A DNA stretch of 64,000 nt, from contig NZ_JACYUY010000005.1 in NCBI RefSeq assembly GCF_014842025.1, positions 62,001 to 126,000 on the forward strand. The letters run 5' to 3'. A program made the position numbers and the translations under genes. The notes below the pieces were generated by a model. It worked only from the letters and a program-made list of their open reading frames with translations. It was not told the origin of the DNA and ran no database searches. This DNA is from Massilia sp. CFBP 13721. GTDB lineage: Bacteria > Pseudomonadota > Gammaproteobacteria > Burkholderiales > Burkholderiaceae_D. This document shows, piece after piece, positions 10,747 through 20,617 of the stretch (the first letter of the stretch is position 1; every line of letters begins with the position of its first letter).

Positions 10747-12465
10747 TCAGCCCTGCGGCGCCTTGCCGGCCAGCACCTCCGCCAGCGATGCCAGGCTGAT
10801 CGGCTTGACCACGTGCAGGTCGAAGCCGGCCTCGCCTGCGGCGCTCCCTACTTCGGCCGAGCTGTAGCCGGTGAGGGCGACCAGCCGCGGTGTGTCGGGT
10901 CCCAGGGCCTGGCGCGCGCCGCGCGCGACTTCGAAACCGTCGAGGCCCGGCAAGCCGATATCGACGATCGCCACGTCCGGCCGGTTGCGGACGATCTGCG
11001 CCAGCCCGTCGTGGCCGTCGGTGGCGGATGTCACGGCGTAGCCGGAAGCGGCCAGCAGCGCGCACAGCGTTTCGCGGGCGTCGGCATTGTCTTCGATGAC
11101 CAGCACCTCGCGCACGGCCGCGCCTGCCGGCGGCAGCGAGTATGGAGAGGAAGGTGCAAGCGGCGGGTCCGCTTCGAACACGGGCGCCAGCGGCAACTCG
11201 ACGATGAAGCGGCTGCCGCTCCCCAGGCCGGCGCTCTCCGCCCAGGCGTGGCCGCCGTGCAGGTCGACCAGGGCGCGCACCAGGCTCAGGCCGATGCCGA
11301 GGCCGCCGCGGGCGCGGTCGATCCGCGTGTCGACCTGCACGAACATGCCGAAGATCGCCTCCAGTTTATCGGGCGGAATCCCGCTGCCCGCATCGGCCAC
11401 CTCGATGCGCGCCCAGGCGTGGCCAGCGCGCGCGACCGGGTCGAGCCGCACCTCGACCGCGGCGCCGCGCGGGCTGTACTTCGCCGCATTGCCGAGCAGG
11501 TTAACCAGCACCTGCTCGAGCCGGGTGGCGTCGCCGACCAGCCGCAGCGGCGCCGGCGCCACCCGCGTTGCCAGCGTGACGCTCTGGCGGTCGAACAGCG
11601 TGCGGGCGGCGTGCAGCGCGCTGCCCAGCACGTCGCGCAGGTCGAGCGGCGCGCGCTGCAGTTCGACTTCGCCGCGGTCCACGCGCGACATCTCGAGCAG
11701 GTCGTCCACCAGGCGCGTCAGGTTGCCCATCTGGCGCCGGCAGATGGCCTGCAATTCCTGCTGGCGGCGCGCGTCGGCGCCCGTCGCTTCCCAGACCTGC
11801 AATGCCGACGACAGCGCCGCCAGGGGATTACGCAGTTCGTGCCCCAGCATGGCGAGGAACTCGTTCTTGCGCTCGGCTTCCTCGCGCGCGCCGCGGGCAT
11901 ACTCGGATAGCGCGGCGTTCGCTTCGTGCAGGCTGGAGTTCAGCGTATCGAGTTCGCGGCTGCGCTGGACGATCTCCGCTTCCATATGCTGTTTTTCGGC
12001 CGACAGTTGCTCGCTCACACTGCGCTGGCGCAGGTTTTCCTCGCCCTGCCGCACGTACTCGGTGACGTTGTCGACGCGGTGCAGGATGTACAGCAGGGTG
12101 CCGTCGTCGTCCAGCACCGGCGCATTGACTGGACTCCAGTAGCGCAACTCGAACCCTTCGCCGTCGGCACGCGGTACGTCGTAGCGCTGGATCGGCATCA
12201 CGTCCGGCGCGCATGTGGCGAGCACGCGCGCCAGCGAACGGCCCAGGTTGCGGGTGGAATTCGCTTCCGGTGTCAGGGGATTGTCGGGAAACACATCGAA
12301 CACGGGGCGGCCGACGATCTCGTCACGCTGGCGCAGCGTACCGCGCAGATACTCGTCGCTGACGCCGGCGATGGTGAAGCCGGCATCGGGCAGGAGCAAC
12401 AGGAAAACGCCGGGCGCGGACTCGAAAATCCGGCGGTACTGCGTTGGAGGTATTGAAACATTCAT
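10747..12465 (-). CDS. PAS-containing hybrid histidine kinase/response regulator
   Basis: The 572-residue soluble protein has an N-terminal PAS-like sensor domain (about 8-140) and a coiled coil at about 140-200. A HisKA domain follows with phospho-accepting His209 in MLGHELRNPLAAL. The ATPase domain shows LLGNAAKYS, DAGSGIP and GGLGIGLSLV motifs. A C-terminal receiver has its phospho-Asp near residue 502 (VDIGLPGLDGFE). No membrane helix is seen, so it should sense a cytoplasmic signal. No output domain or cognate regulator is next to it. The start at 12465 is the first that begins the PAS region; the ribosome-binding site is weak. Confidence 0.9.
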   Translation of the reverse strand: MNVSIPPTQYRRIFESAPGVFLLLLPDAGFTIAGVSDEYLRGTLRQRDEIVGRPVFDVFPDNPLTPEANSTRNLGRSLARVLATCAPDVMPIQRYDVPRADGEGFELRYWSPVNAPVLDDDGTLLYILHRVDNVTEYVRQGEENLRQRSVSEQLSAEKQHMEAEIVQRSRELDTLNSSLHEANAALSEYARGAREEAERKNEFLAMLGHELRNPLAALSSALQVWEATGADARRQQELQAICRRQMGNLTRLVDDLLEMSRVDRGEVELQRAPLDLRDVLGSALHAARTLFDRQSVTLATRVAPAPLRLVGDATRLEQVLVNLLGNAAKYSPRGAAVEVRLDPVARAGHAWARIEVADAGSGIPPDKLEAIFGMFVQVDTRIDRARGGLGIGLSLVRALVDLHGGHAWAESAGLGSGSRFIVELPLAPVFEADPPLAPSSPYSLPPAGAAVREVLVIEDNADARETLCALLAASGYAVTSATDGHDGLAQIVRNRPDVAIVDIGLPGLDGFEVARGARQALGPDTPRLVALTGYSSAEVGSAAGEAGFDLHVVKPISLASLAEVLAGKAPQG

Positions 12466-12582
12466 GTTGCATTCTCGTGCGGCCAGAGGCGGCCCAGCTA
12501 CCAAGATTGCAACATGCTCAAATGCAGGTCAACACGCACACAATACTGGGCGTACGGCAGCCCACATACAGCAACATGTGCC

Positions 12583-13926
12583 TCAAGGCAAATCGAATAC
12601 CCCGATCGATTCGACGTGCGAGGTATGCGGGAACATATTGACCACGCCCGCCTTTTTCATCACATAGCCGGCACGGTGCACCAGCACGCCGGCGTCGCGC
12701 GCCAGCGTCGACGGGCTGCACGACACGTAGACGATGCGCTTGGGCAGGAACTCGGCATTGCCGCCTTCGCGCAGGTGCGCCAGCGCTTCGGCCAGCGCAA
12801 TCGCGCCGTCGCGCGGCGGGTCGATCAGCATGCGGTCGAAGCGGCCCAGCCGCACCAGGTCTTCGGCCGTCGCCTCGAACAGGTTGCGCGTATAAAAGGT
12901 CGTCTTTTCCGACAGGCCGTTGGCTTTCGCGTTTTCCAGCGCGCGCGTGGTGAGCGTCGTGCTGCCTTCGATACCGACCACTTCGCGCGCCTGGGTGGCC
13001 AGCGGCAGCGTGAAGTTGCCGAGGCCGCAGAACAGGTCGGCCACGCGGTCGTCCGGCTGCACGGCGAGCAGGGTCAGCGCCTTGTGCACCAGGGCGCGGT
13101 TGATCTGGTGGTTCACCTGGGTGAAATCGGTCGGCTTGAACGGCATGCGCACGCCGAACTCGGGCAGCGTGTAGTACAGCTCCTTGCCGATCGGGTAGAA
13201 CGGGTGGACCGTCTCCGGCCCCTTCGGCTGCAACCACCACTGGATGCCCCATTCGTCGGCGAATGCTTTCAGCAACTCTTCGTCCTTGGCATTCATCGGC
13301 GCCATGATGCGCAGCACCAGCACCGTGCTTTCCTCGCCGACCGCCACTTCGATCTGCGGCACCTGGTTGTAGATCGACAGCGCGCCGATCAGATTGCGCA
13401 GCGGCACCAGCATGCCGCCCAGGTGTGGCGGCAGGATATGGCAGAAGGTGATGTCGGCAACGAAGGCGGAGGCGCGCTCGTGGAAACCGACCAGCACGGT
13501 TTCCTTTTTCGCCACCCAGCGCACCGAGAGGCGCGCGCGGAAGCGGTAGCCCCAGGTCGGCCCGTACATCGGGCGCATGATGGTTTCCGCTTTCACTTTA
13601 CTCAGGTGCCACAGGTTGTCTTCCAGCGTACGCCCCTTGATCGCCACCTGCGCGGTCGGCTCCAGGTGCTGCATCGAGCAGCCGCCGCAATAACCGAAGT
13701 GCTGGCAGCGCGGCTCGACCCGCATCGACGAGGCGCGCTGGAGCGTGACCATGCGTCCCGCTTCCCAATTCTTTTTCTTCTTCTTGACCTCGTAGCTGAC
13801 GCGCTCGCCCGGCAAGGCGTCTTCGACAAAGACGACCTTGCCCTGGGTGCCGTCCTCGTTCTCGAGGTGGCCGACGCCGCGCGCATCCGCGTCGAGGGAT
13901 TTGATTTCGATGAAAGTTTCTTGCAT
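12583..13926 (-). CDS. rlmD: 23S rRNA (uracil-1939-C5)-methyltransferase RlmD
   Basis: The 447-residue protein opens with a TRAM-like domain (about 5-65). It has an iron-sulfur cluster motif [10 protein letters not shown], an SAM-binding fold ([16 protein letters not shown]) and the catalytic cysteine loop [12 protein letters not shown] near the C-terminus. The start at 13926 was preferred because the longer reading frame begins inside a repeat unit. It is transcribed away from rpoS and separated from it by a palindromic repeat. Confidence 0.94.
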   Translation of the reverse strand: MQETFIEIKSLDADARGVGHLENEDGTQGKVVFVEDALPGERVSYEVKKKKKNWEAGRMVTLQRASSMRVEPRCQHFGYCGGCSMQHLEPTAQVAIKGRTLEDNLWHLSKVKAETIMRPMYGPTWGYRFRARLSVRWVAKKETVLVGFHERASAFVADITFCHILPPHLGGMLVPLRNLIGALSIYNQVPQIEVAVGEESTVLVLRIMAPMNAKDEELLKAFADEWGIQWWLQPKGPETVHPFYPIGKELYYTLPEFGVRMPFKPTDFTQVNHQINRALVHKALTLLAVQPDDRVADLFCGLGNFTLPLATQAREVVGIEGSTTLTTRALENAKANGLSEKTTFYTRNLFEATAEDLVRLGRFDRMLIDPPRDGAIALAEALAHLREGGNAEFLPKRIVYVSCSPSTLARDAGVLVHRAGYVMKKAGVVNMFPHTSHVESIGVFDLP

Positions 13927-13965
13927 AGGTAGGATGGGCAATGCTTGCCCGTGCAGGACCGTAAT

Positions 13966-13992
13966 GTAGGGTGGGCGCCCCGTGCCCACGCG
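13966..13992. repeat. Single unit of the intergenic palindromic repeat
   Basis: One 27-bp near-palindrome, GTAGGGTGGGC to GCCCACGCG, lies between rpoS and rlmD. Confidence 0.85.
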
Positions 13993-14056
13993 TAAAGCGT
14001 GAATGGTGGCAAGCGGATTCGGAAGCGAGCTTGATCAGCTCACAGAACCGGCCGCA

Positions 14057-15082
14057 TCATAACAAGGAATCGCGCACCACGCCACGGGCCGCCATCGCCC
14101 GCTTCAGCTTGACCAGCGCCTCCTGCTGGATCTGGCGCACGCGCTCGCGCGTCACGCCCATCTCCTCGGCCAGGGTTTCCAGAGTCGCCGGATCGTCGTT
14201 GTCGAGCCCGAAGCGGCGCATCACCACCAGGCGCTGCTTTTCCGGCAGGCGCGTCAGCCAGTCGCGCACCAGTTCGGTCATCTCGTGCTGCTCGGCGCGC
14301 GCGTCCGGACCGTCTTCGCTTTCGCCCGGCAACATGTCCATCAGGCTCGAACCGGGATCGTTGTCGAGCGGCGCATCGAGGGAAGCAGCATGTTCGGACA
14401 GGGCCAGGATGTCCTGCACTTCTTCCGGCGGGCGTCCGACCAGGCTGGCGATGTCCTCGACGCTGGCATCCTTGCCGTCGTGGTGCTGGGCTTCCAGGTG
14501 GTATTTGGCGCGCAGTACGCCATTCAGTTCGCGCACCATGTGTACTGGCAGGCGCACGGTGCGCGCCTGGTTCATGATCGCGCGCTCGATGCTTTGGCGA
14601 ATCCACCAGGTGGCGTAGGTGGAGAAACGGAAGCCGCGCTCCGGCTCGAACTTGTCGATGGCGCGCATCAGGCCGATGTTGCCCTCTTCGATCAGGTCGA
14701 GCAGGACGACGCCGCGGTTGATGTAGTGCTTGGCGATCGAGACCACGAGCCGCAGATTGTGCTCGATCATTTTTTGGCGGGCATCGAAGTCACCCGCCTT
14801 GGCCAGGGTCGCGTAGTGCGATTCCTGCTGGGCCGACAACAGCGGCCGGGTGCCGATCTGGTTCAGGTAATGCTGGGTGGTGTCGGTCGACAGTTCCGCG
14901 GCGAGCACTTTCTTGAGCTCGTCGACGCTGTCGACTTCGGCGGCGGCGCCGGGCAGCAGCGGCTCGCCCTCGGTGCCGTCCCGTGCCGGGGCGTCCATGC
15001 CTGACGCGCCCTCGCCGTCCAGATCGTCAGGCAATTCGTCTGAGACGTCTTCTTGGTCCTGGGAATGCGGCGGCAGCGTCAT
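14057..15082 (-). CDS. rpoS: Stationary-phase sigma factor RpoS
   Basis: The 341-residue sigma-70 family protein has an acidic N-terminal extension (about 1-45). Region 1.2 starts near residue 55 ([11 protein letters not shown]). Region 2 is [21 protein letters not shown] followed by [13 protein letters not shown]; region 3 is present, and region 4 contains [20 protein letters not shown]. It directs general stress and stationary-phase transcription. It lies 9 bp after the nlpD stop, as in many proteobacteria where a major rpoS promoter sits inside nlpD. Confidence 0.97.
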   Translation of the reverse strand: MTLPPHSQDQEDVSDELPDDLDGEGASGMDAPARDGTEGEPLLPGAAAEVDSVDELKKVLAAELSTDTTQHYLNQIGTRPLLSAQQESHYATLAKAGDFDARQKMIEHNLRLVVSIAKHYINRGVVLLDLIEEGNIGLMRAIDKFEPERGFRFSTYATWWIRQSIERAIMNQARTVRLPVHMVRELNGVLRAKYHLEAQHHDGKDASVEDIASLVGRPPEEVQDILALSEHAASLDAPLDNDPGSSLMDMLPGESEDGPDARAEQHEMTELVRDWLTRLPEKQRLVVMRRFGLDNDDPATLETLAEEMGVTRERVRQIQQEALVKLKRAMAARGVVRDSLL

Positions 15083-15091
15083 TGGCCCTCT

Positions 15092-16021
15092 CTAACGGCT
15101 GGGCAAGAACCTCGACGGATCGACTGGCTTGCCCTGCTGGCGAATCTCGAAATGCAGCTTCACCGTGTCGGCATCGGAATCGCCCATCTCGGCGATTACT
15201 TGTCCCTTGGCCACGTTGTCGCCTTCCTTGACGACGATCGCGCGGTTGTGGGCATAGGCCGACAGCAAGCTGTTGCTGTGTTTAACGATGACGAGATTAC
15301 CATAACCTCGGATACCGCTACCAGCGTACATTACTTTGCCGGCGCCCGCCGCCATGACTTGCTGTCCCGCGCGGCCGGCGATATCGATACCCTTGTTCTT
15401 GCCTTCGTCGAAGGTGGCGATGATGCGCCCGTCCGACGGCCACATCCAGCTCAGCTTCTCGTCGTCCGTCGCGGTCACGGTGCTGCCGACGCGCGAACCG
15501 GTCGCGGCCGCGGCGGCAACCGCGGGCGCCGGGGCCACGGCGGCGGCCACGGTTTCGGCGCGCTCGCCGGCCTTGTCGCTGCGCCCTGCATCGGCCGTAT
15601 CGTCAAACGACTTCTTGTCGGCGCGCGGCGTGGTCTTGCGCGGCACCGATGGCCGGCTGTCCGGCGGCATCGGCACCGGCTGGGTCACGACCGCCGTGCT
15701 GGCCTGGCGCTCGTTCGGCGTCACGCGCAGCACCTGGCCGACCTTGATGTCGTCCGGGTCGGCCAGGTTGTTCCAGGTGACCAGGTCGCGGTAGCTCTGG
15801 CCATGGTCGAAGGCAATGCGCAGCAGCGTGTCGCCGCGGCGCACGGTATAGAAGCCTTTGGCATCGGGGCGCGCATCGTCGCTGCGTACCGGCAACGGAC
15901 GCGTTTTGTTCGCGGAACCGACGGGACGCTCGACGATCGGCGCGTGGCGGGGGGTGGAGGAACAGCCGGCAAACAGGCCGATGGTGAGGGTCAGCAGGAC
16001 TAAACGGGGTGTTTGTTTCAT
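15092..16021 (-). CDS. nlpD: NlpD-type amidase activator, LysM plus degenerate LytM
   Basis: The 309-residue lipoprotein (lipobox LFAGC, Cys20) has a LysM domain (GFYTVRRGDTLLRIA) near residues 55-105 and a C-terminal M23/LytM domain. The LytM domain keeps YAHN and LHFEIRQ, but the first zinc-binding His of the usual HxGxD signature is replaced (NKGIDIAG). It is therefore expected to activate a cell-wall amidase rather than cut peptidoglycan, as E. coli NlpD does. The start at 16021 puts the signal peptide first; 16027 is an alternative. It lies between pcm and rpoS. Confidence 0.94.
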   Translation of the reverse strand: MKQTPRLVLLTLTIGLFAGCSSTPRHAPIVERPVGSANKTRPLPVRSDDARPDAKGFYTVRRGDTLLRIAFDHGQSYRDLVTWNNLADPDDIKVGQVLRVTPNERQASTAVVTQPVPMPPDSRPSVPRKTTPRADKKSFDDTADAGRSDKAGERAETVAAAVAPAPAVAAAAATGSRVGSTVTATDDEKLSWMWPSDGRIIATFDEGKNKGIDIAGRAGQQVMAAGAGKVMYAGSGIRGYGNLVIVKHSNSLLSAYAHNRAIVVKEGDNVAKGQVIAEMGDSDADTVKLHFEIRQQGKPVDPSRFLPSR

Positions 16022-16055
16022 TCTCATCTAATATTTATAACGTACTGTGCAGCGG

Positions 16056-16943
16056 TCAAGCGGTGCCAGGCCTCAGAGGCACGAAGTGGCAGGCTTCCAG
16101 GGTTTCGCTGGTCCACGCCGATTTGCCGGTGCGGGTGATCCGTTGCAGGTGTTGGACCTGGCCGCCGACCGGGGCGACCAGGCGCGCGCCGATGGCAAGC
16201 TGTTCAAGGAGGGCGCGCGGCACTTCCATCCCGGCCGCGGCAAGGATGATTCCGTCGAATGGCGCAACCTGTGCGAGCCCGAGCATACCATCTCCGTAGT
16301 GCAGACGCAGGTTGGACAGGCGCAAGGGGCGCAGGTTGGCCTTGGCAAGCTCATGCAGCGGCTTGATGCGCTCGATCGAATACACCTCCTGCGCCACCCG
16401 TGCCAGCACCGCCGCCTGGTAGCCGCAACCGGTGCCGATCTCGAGCACGCGGCCCATCGGTTTGCCATCGGGCATTGCCTCGCGCATCGCTTCAATCATG
16501 CGCGCCACGATATACGGCTGCGAAATCGTCTGGTGGTGGCCGATCGGCAGCGAGGCGTCGACATACGCCTGGCTCGACAAGGCCGGCTCGATGAACAGGT
16601 GGCGCGGCACCGCTTCCAGCGCGCCCAGCACCACCGGGTCGCGCACGCCCTGCCCTGCCACCCGCGCCACCATCGCGCGCCGGATCGCTTCCGTGGCCGC
16701 CAGGTCCGACCGCTGCGCGGCCGGGGCGCTCTGGGTGTTCGGCGCATAGCCGGGCAGCTTCGGGCCGGGTTGCGCCGCCTTGGGCGCCTGGGCGCCGCCG
16801 ACCGCGCGCGCGGCGTTCTGGGTCGCGGTCTGCGGCCTGGCGATCGGCGCCGGCGTGGCCGGCTTGCGCGCGCCGCCGCCGGTCACCGACGACAGCGGCA
16901 AAGGGAAGGTGCTGCCTCCGGGGGCTTTGCCGCGTTCTGTCAT
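16056..16943 (-). CDS. pcm: Protein-L-isoaspartate O-methyltransferase
   Basis: PCM repairs isoaspartyl residues in aged proteins using SAM. The 295-residue product has an Ala/Pro-rich low-complexity N-terminal stretch of about 80 residues. The methyltransferase domain follows with [19 protein letters not shown] and the SAM-binding loop [16 protein letters not shown]. The start overlaps the surE stop by 4 bp (ATGA), which fixes it. The N-terminal extension makes it longer than the roughly 210-residue enteric enzyme. Confidence 0.95.
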   Translation of the reverse strand: MTERGKAPGGSTFPLPLSSVTGGGARKPATPAPIARPQTATQNAARAVGGAQAPKAAQPGPKLPGYAPNTQSAPAAQRSDLAATEAIRRAMVARVAGQGVRDPVVLGALEAVPRHLFIEPALSSQAYVDASLPIGHHQTISQPYIVARMIEAMREAMPDGKPMGRVLEIGTGCGYQAAVLARVAQEVYSIERIKPLHELAKANLRPLRLSNLRLHYGDGMLGLAQVAPFDGIILAAAGMEVPRALLEQLAIGARLVAPVGGQVQHLQRITRTGKSAWTSETLEACHFVPLRPGTA

Positions 16944-17677
16944 GCCAGTCCCTGTGCCAGCAGTTCGAGCTGGGGTTTGTGCGTCAGGTCCACCTGCAAC
17001 GGCGTGATCGACACCATGCCATGCTGGGTAGCATGGAAGTCGGTGCCTTCGCTCGCATCGCGGCAAGCGCCGGGGGCGCCGATCCAGAATATTTCGCGCC
17101 CGCGCGGATCCTGCGAACGGATCACGGGTTCGGCCTGGTGGCGGCGCCCGAGGCGGGTCGGGGTCAATGGTCCGAGCGCCTCGAACGGCAGGTTCGGGAT
17201 ATTCACGTTCAGCAAGAACGGCGACGGCAGCATGTCGAAGCGGCGCTGGACGACGTCGCGCGCGACGCGGGCGGCGGCATCGAGGTGCTCCCAACCATGG
17301 TTGACCTGGGAAAATGCGATGGCCGGGATGCCGAACAGATAGGCTTCGGTGGCGGCGGCGACGGTGCCCGAATACAGCGTGTCGTCGCCCATATTCTGGC
17401 CGTTGTTGATGCCGGAAACGACCAGGTCGGGCAGCGCGTCGCCCATGCCGGTGAGGGCGATGTGGACGCAATCGGTCGGGGTGCCGTTGACGAAATAAAA
17501 ACCGTTGGCGGCGCGGTTGACCGTCAGCGGACGGTCGAGCGACAGCGAGTTCGACGCGCCCGAGCGGTTGCTGTCGGGCGCGACCACGATGATTTCGGCG
17601 ATGCTCGCCAGGGCTTCCGCCAGGGCATTGATACCAGGGGCGAGATAGCCGTCGTCGTTACTGATAAGAATTCGCAT
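16940..17677 (-). CDS. surE: 5'/3'-nucleotidase SurE
   Basis: SurE is a metal-dependent survival-protein nucleotidase. The 245-residue product begins [15 protein letters not shown] with the metal-binding Asp pair and contains the conserved serine motif in [13 protein letters not shown]. The [19 protein letters not shown] segment supplies the active-site Asn. It heads the surE-pcm-nlpD-rpoS order, coupled to pcm. Confidence 0.97.
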   Translation of the reverse strand: MRILISNDDGYLAPGINALAEALASIAEIIVVAPDSNRSGASNSLSLDRPLTVNRAANGFYFVNGTPTDCVHIALTGMGDALPDLVVSGINNGQNMGDDTLYSGTVAAATEAYLFGIPAIAFSQVNHGWEHLDAAARVARDVVQRRFDMLPSPFLLNVNIPNLPFEALGPLTPTRLGRRHQAEPVIRSQDPRGREIFWIGAPGACRDASEGTDFHATQHGMVSITPLQVDLTHKPQLELLAQGLA

Positions 17678-17857
17678 CCACCGATTTTACCTGAAGCAAC
17701 GCTTTTAACGCGCATTCAGGGGACATAATTTCTCGGCTGCAGGGCGTAGGGCCCTGGCGCACGGCGGCGCTACGCCCCGTTGGGACGGCGTTCATGATGG
17801 CGTAACAACGTTGTCCTGAAACGACGCTGCGCTCCTGCCGAGTTCGCTCCATCCGGC

Positions 17858-17890
17858 GCCGCGGCCTTATCCGCCAGACAAGGCCGCGGC
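17858..17890. other. Strong hairpin downstream of the TPR-ATPase gene
   Basis: An 11-bp perfect stem (GCCGCGGCCTT with AAGGCCGCGGC) encloses an 11-nt loop, 33 bp past the stop of the TPR-ATPase gene. It has no T-run on either strand. It may end or stabilise that transcript. Nothing else was recognised in the 245-bp gap before surE. Confidence 0.5.
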
Positions 17891-17922
17891 CGAACATTGC
17901 CCACCGGCATCCTCGACGGCTT

Positions 17923-20610
17923 TCAGCGCATTGCCAGCGGACGGCCGCCGGACGCCTCGATCAGCGCGCCTTCCAGCAAGGCGACTTCGTCTTCGGCAAA
18001 GGCCAGCAGCGCATCCTTGTCGCCATCGTCCTGGTACACCTGCTTGATCAGCGCCACCCCGCGCCGCCGTAGCGGCTGGGCGACCGTCGGCCGCAGGATG
18101 AGCTCGCGCAGGCTGTCGGCCAGCTGGCGCGCTTCGCGGGTGCGGCCCCCTTCGACCAGCTTGTGCAATTGTCCGAGCTTGTGTTCGATCGGTTCGTGCG
18201 CAGTTTGGCCGGAAGCGGCGCGCGGCGCCGGCGGCCGGCCCGCGCCCTGCCCCAGCGCGCCGGGCGTCGCTACGCCTGGCAAGCCCGGGACCGGCATCGC
18301 GCCCGCCGTGGCCAGGCCCGGTCCGGTGTCGCCAGCGCCCGGCGTAGCGATGCCCGACATGTCATACGGGCCGGCCGACATCGCACGCAGCTGCTTCAGG
18401 CGGTGGCCGCCTTCTTCCACGCTTTGCTCGAGCCGGCGCGCCGCGGCGCTGTTGCCCTGGCTCGACAGCGTTTGGGCCAGCATCTGCTTGCTGCGCAGGG
18501 TTTCCTGGTCATCCATGCCGCGCAGGCGTTCGTGCAGGCTGACCACGTGCTGCTGCAGCCGCCGTGCCTCCTCGAGTTCGCCCTGCTGGCTCAGCGTCGA
18601 GGCCAGCCGCAGCAGCACGCCGAGGGTGTCCGGGTGCTCGGAGCCGAGGCGGCGCTCGCGCGCCATCGCGAGCGATTGCTGCATGTCGCGCACCGCTCCC
18701 AGGTCGCCCTGGGCGGCGAAGATCTCGGCCAGCGCCTCGCGCGCCTGCAAGGTCAGCGCCGCATCCATCCCGGCCTGGCGTTCGCGCACCCGCACCACGT
18801 TTTCCTGCAGCTTGCGTGCGTTGCCCAGGTCGCCCATGTCGCGCAGCAGCGTGGCCAGCTGCTGGGTGCAGCGCAGCGTATCTTCGTGTTCGGTGCCGAG
18901 TACGCGCTGGCGCCCTTCCAGTACGCGCTCGTAGAGCATGCGCGCGCGCGAATATTCGCCCTGCAGCGCCAGGGTGCGGGCCTGGCCCGCCACCGCGTCG
19001 AGCGTGGCGATGTGGTCGGGCCCGTACAGGCGCTCGCAGGCGTCGAGCACCAGGTCGTGCAGGCCGAGGGCGGGGTTGAACTCTTCCTGGCGCGCCAGCG
19101 TAGCGGCCAGGCCCGAGCGCGCGGCCAGGGTTTCCGGATGGTCGGCCCCGGCCACGGCCAGGCTGTGTTCGAGCAGCGCTTCGTATTGCTGGCGCGCCTG
19201 GGCCAGCTGGCCGCTGTCGCGCAGCACGGCGGCCAGCGCGGCGCGGCTGGCGCGGGTGTCGGGATGGTCGTCGCCCAGCAGGCGCTGGCGCAGCGTGGTG
19301 CTTTCGGCGAAGCAGTCGCAGGCGTCCGCCATGCGCCCGCCGTGCAGGTACAGTTCGCCCAAACGCAGCAACTCGCGCGCCAGCAGCACCGCGTTGGGGT
19401 CAAACGCGGAGGGCGTGCCGCCACGCCGCTCCCCCAGCGCCAGGCGCGCGCGCGCGGCGTCGACCGCGTCGAGCAGTTCGATTTCGAGACGCGACTGCCA
19501 CGGGAAGCGCCCCGCCGCCACCCAGCCGAGCAGCGCCTCGATGGCGCGCGTTTGCGACAGGCGGTCGCCGTCGCGCTCCGGCAGCGTGCCGAGGTGCTGG
19601 GCGGCGCCACAGGCGATCGCGCCGTGCATTTGCACTTCGTCGAGATAGCTGTCGAGCGAGGGCTGCGCCAGGCCATAGCAGTCGCGCAGCAGCTGTTCGA
19701 GCCGCGGCTGGTAGCCGGCGATGCCCTTGTGGGGGTCGCCGCGGCGCCACTGGAGGCGGCGCTCGGCATCGACGCCGTCGACGCCGCAGGGCACCGGATA
19801 CACCAGCAGCGGACGCTGGGCTTCCTCGTGGCTGCAGCGGTACTCGATGGCGCGCGTGACGACGCCGACGAGCCCGTCGAGGCTGCGGCCGTTCGGGGTG
19901 AACAGGCCGACCAGGCGGTCGGGCAGCAGCGTGGTGCACACGCTCACCGCCGCCGAGCGCCCGCCGCGGCAGTCGATCAGCACGTGGCGGAAATGGCGCG
20001 TCAGGTGCGCGGCAAAGGCGCGAAACAGCGCCGGACAGGCCGCGAACAGGCCGTCCCAGTCCATGCGGTCGGCACGCTCGCCGTAGCTGTCGTCGAAGCA
20101 GCCGGCGCGCATCAGGTACAGCGTGCGGCCCTGGTCGACGCGCTCGACATACGCTTCCCAGTCGATCGCATCGAGCACCAGCCGGGCGCGCTCTTCGTGG
20201 TCGTCGCCGCCGGTGCGCCCCAGGGCCTTGAGCTGCTCGCGGCAGGCTTCGAAATATTCGAGCAGGCCGGGACGCGCCCCCTCGGGACGGACATCGCTGC
20301 GCCCCGGCTCATGCCGGCTTGGTGCGGCGCGGCCGGCCGCCGCACGCAGGCCGGCGCGGGGGTCGTCGGCGCGCGCATGCTCGTGGCTGGCGTAGCGCTC
20401 GTCGCGGATCGGGAACAGGTGGTGCAGGCCGGGCGCTTCGGTATCCCAGTCGATCATCAGCACCGGCGTGGTCGCATTCTGGCGCCCCGCCAGCAGCACG
20501 GCGCTGTCGGCCAGTGCGATGCTGCGCGCGGCCCCGCTTTCGAAGCTGTAGAAGGTGGTCACTTCGCCGGAACCGCCGATCGGCGGCAGCGTCAAACGGT
20601 TGATTTCCAT
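17923..20610 (-). CDS. KGGVGR-motif-variant ATPase-like protein with TPR repeats, partner of the TIR gene
   Basis: The 895-residue protein starts with a MinD/ParA-like NTPase fold. The segment TTFYSFESGAARSIALADSAV aligns with the TFYSFKGGVGRSMALANVA pattern of KGGVGR-type ATPases, but the lysine and two glycines of the loop are changed (E24, S25, A28). Walker B is intact (VLMIDWDTEAPGLH, Asp54), and a switch-like LIDCRGGRS lies near 211-219. From about 405 to 735 there are seven kinesin-light-chain-type TPR units with exact 42-residue spacing: H449, H491, H533, H575, A617, H659, D701 mark the same position. A Gly/Pro linker (750-800) and a helical C-terminal domain follow. The TIR gene's TGA stop overlaps this gene's ribosome-binding site, 7 bp before the ATG, so the two genes are coupled. 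Function is unknown; the pair resembles TIR-plus-sensor modules. Confidence 0.85.
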   Translation of the reverse strand: MEINRLTLPPIGGSGEVTTFYSFESGAARSIALADSAVLLAGRQNATTPVLMIDWDTEAPGLHHLFPIRDERYASHEHARADDPRAGLRAAAGRAAPSRHEPGRSDVRPEGARPGLLEYFEACREQLKALGRTGGDDHEERARLVLDAIDWEAYVERVDQGRTLYLMRAGCFDDSYGERADRMDWDGLFAACPALFRAFAAHLTRHFRHVLIDCRGGRSAAVSVCTTLLPDRLVGLFTPNGRSLDGLVGVVTRAIEYRCSHEEAQRPLLVYPVPCGVDGVDAERRLQWRRGDPHKGIAGYQPRLEQLLRDCYGLAQPSLDSYLDEVQMHGAIACGAAQHLGTLPERDGDRLSQTRAIEALLGWVAAGRFPWQSRLEIELLDAVDAARARLALGERRGGTPSAFDPNAVLLARELLRLGELYLHGGRMADACDCFAESTTLRQRLLGDDHPDTRASRAALAAVLRDSGQLAQARQQYEALLEHSLAVAGADHPETLAARSGLAATLARQEEFNPALGLHDLVLDACERLYGPDHIATLDAVAGQARTLALQGEYSRARMLYERVLEGRQRVLGTEHEDTLRCTQQLATLLRDMGDLGNARKLQENVVRVRERQAGMDAALTLQAREALAEIFAAQGDLGAVRDMQQSLAMARERRLGSEHPDTLGVLLRLASTLSQQGELEEARRLQQHVVSLHERLRGMDDQETLRSKQMLAQTLSSQGNSAAARRLEQSVEEGGHRLKQLRAMSAGPYDMSGIATPGAGDTGPGLATAGAMPVPGLPGVATPGALGQGAGRPPAPRAASGQTAHEPIEHKLGQLHKLVEGGRTREARQLADSLRELILRPTVAQPLRRRGVALIKQVYQDDGDKDALLAFAEDEVALLEGALIEASGGRPLAMR

Positions 20611-20617
20611 GAGCTCC

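Noticed and set aside
15092..16021. NlpD considered as an active M23 peptidase
   Set aside because: The first zinc-binding His of the LytM motif is replaced, so an activator role is more likely.
17923..20610. TPR-ATPase considered as a plasmid partition ParA
   Set aside because: The P-loop is degraded, there is no ParB partner or centromere-like repeats, and the TIR neighbour and TPR tail fit a signalling protein better.
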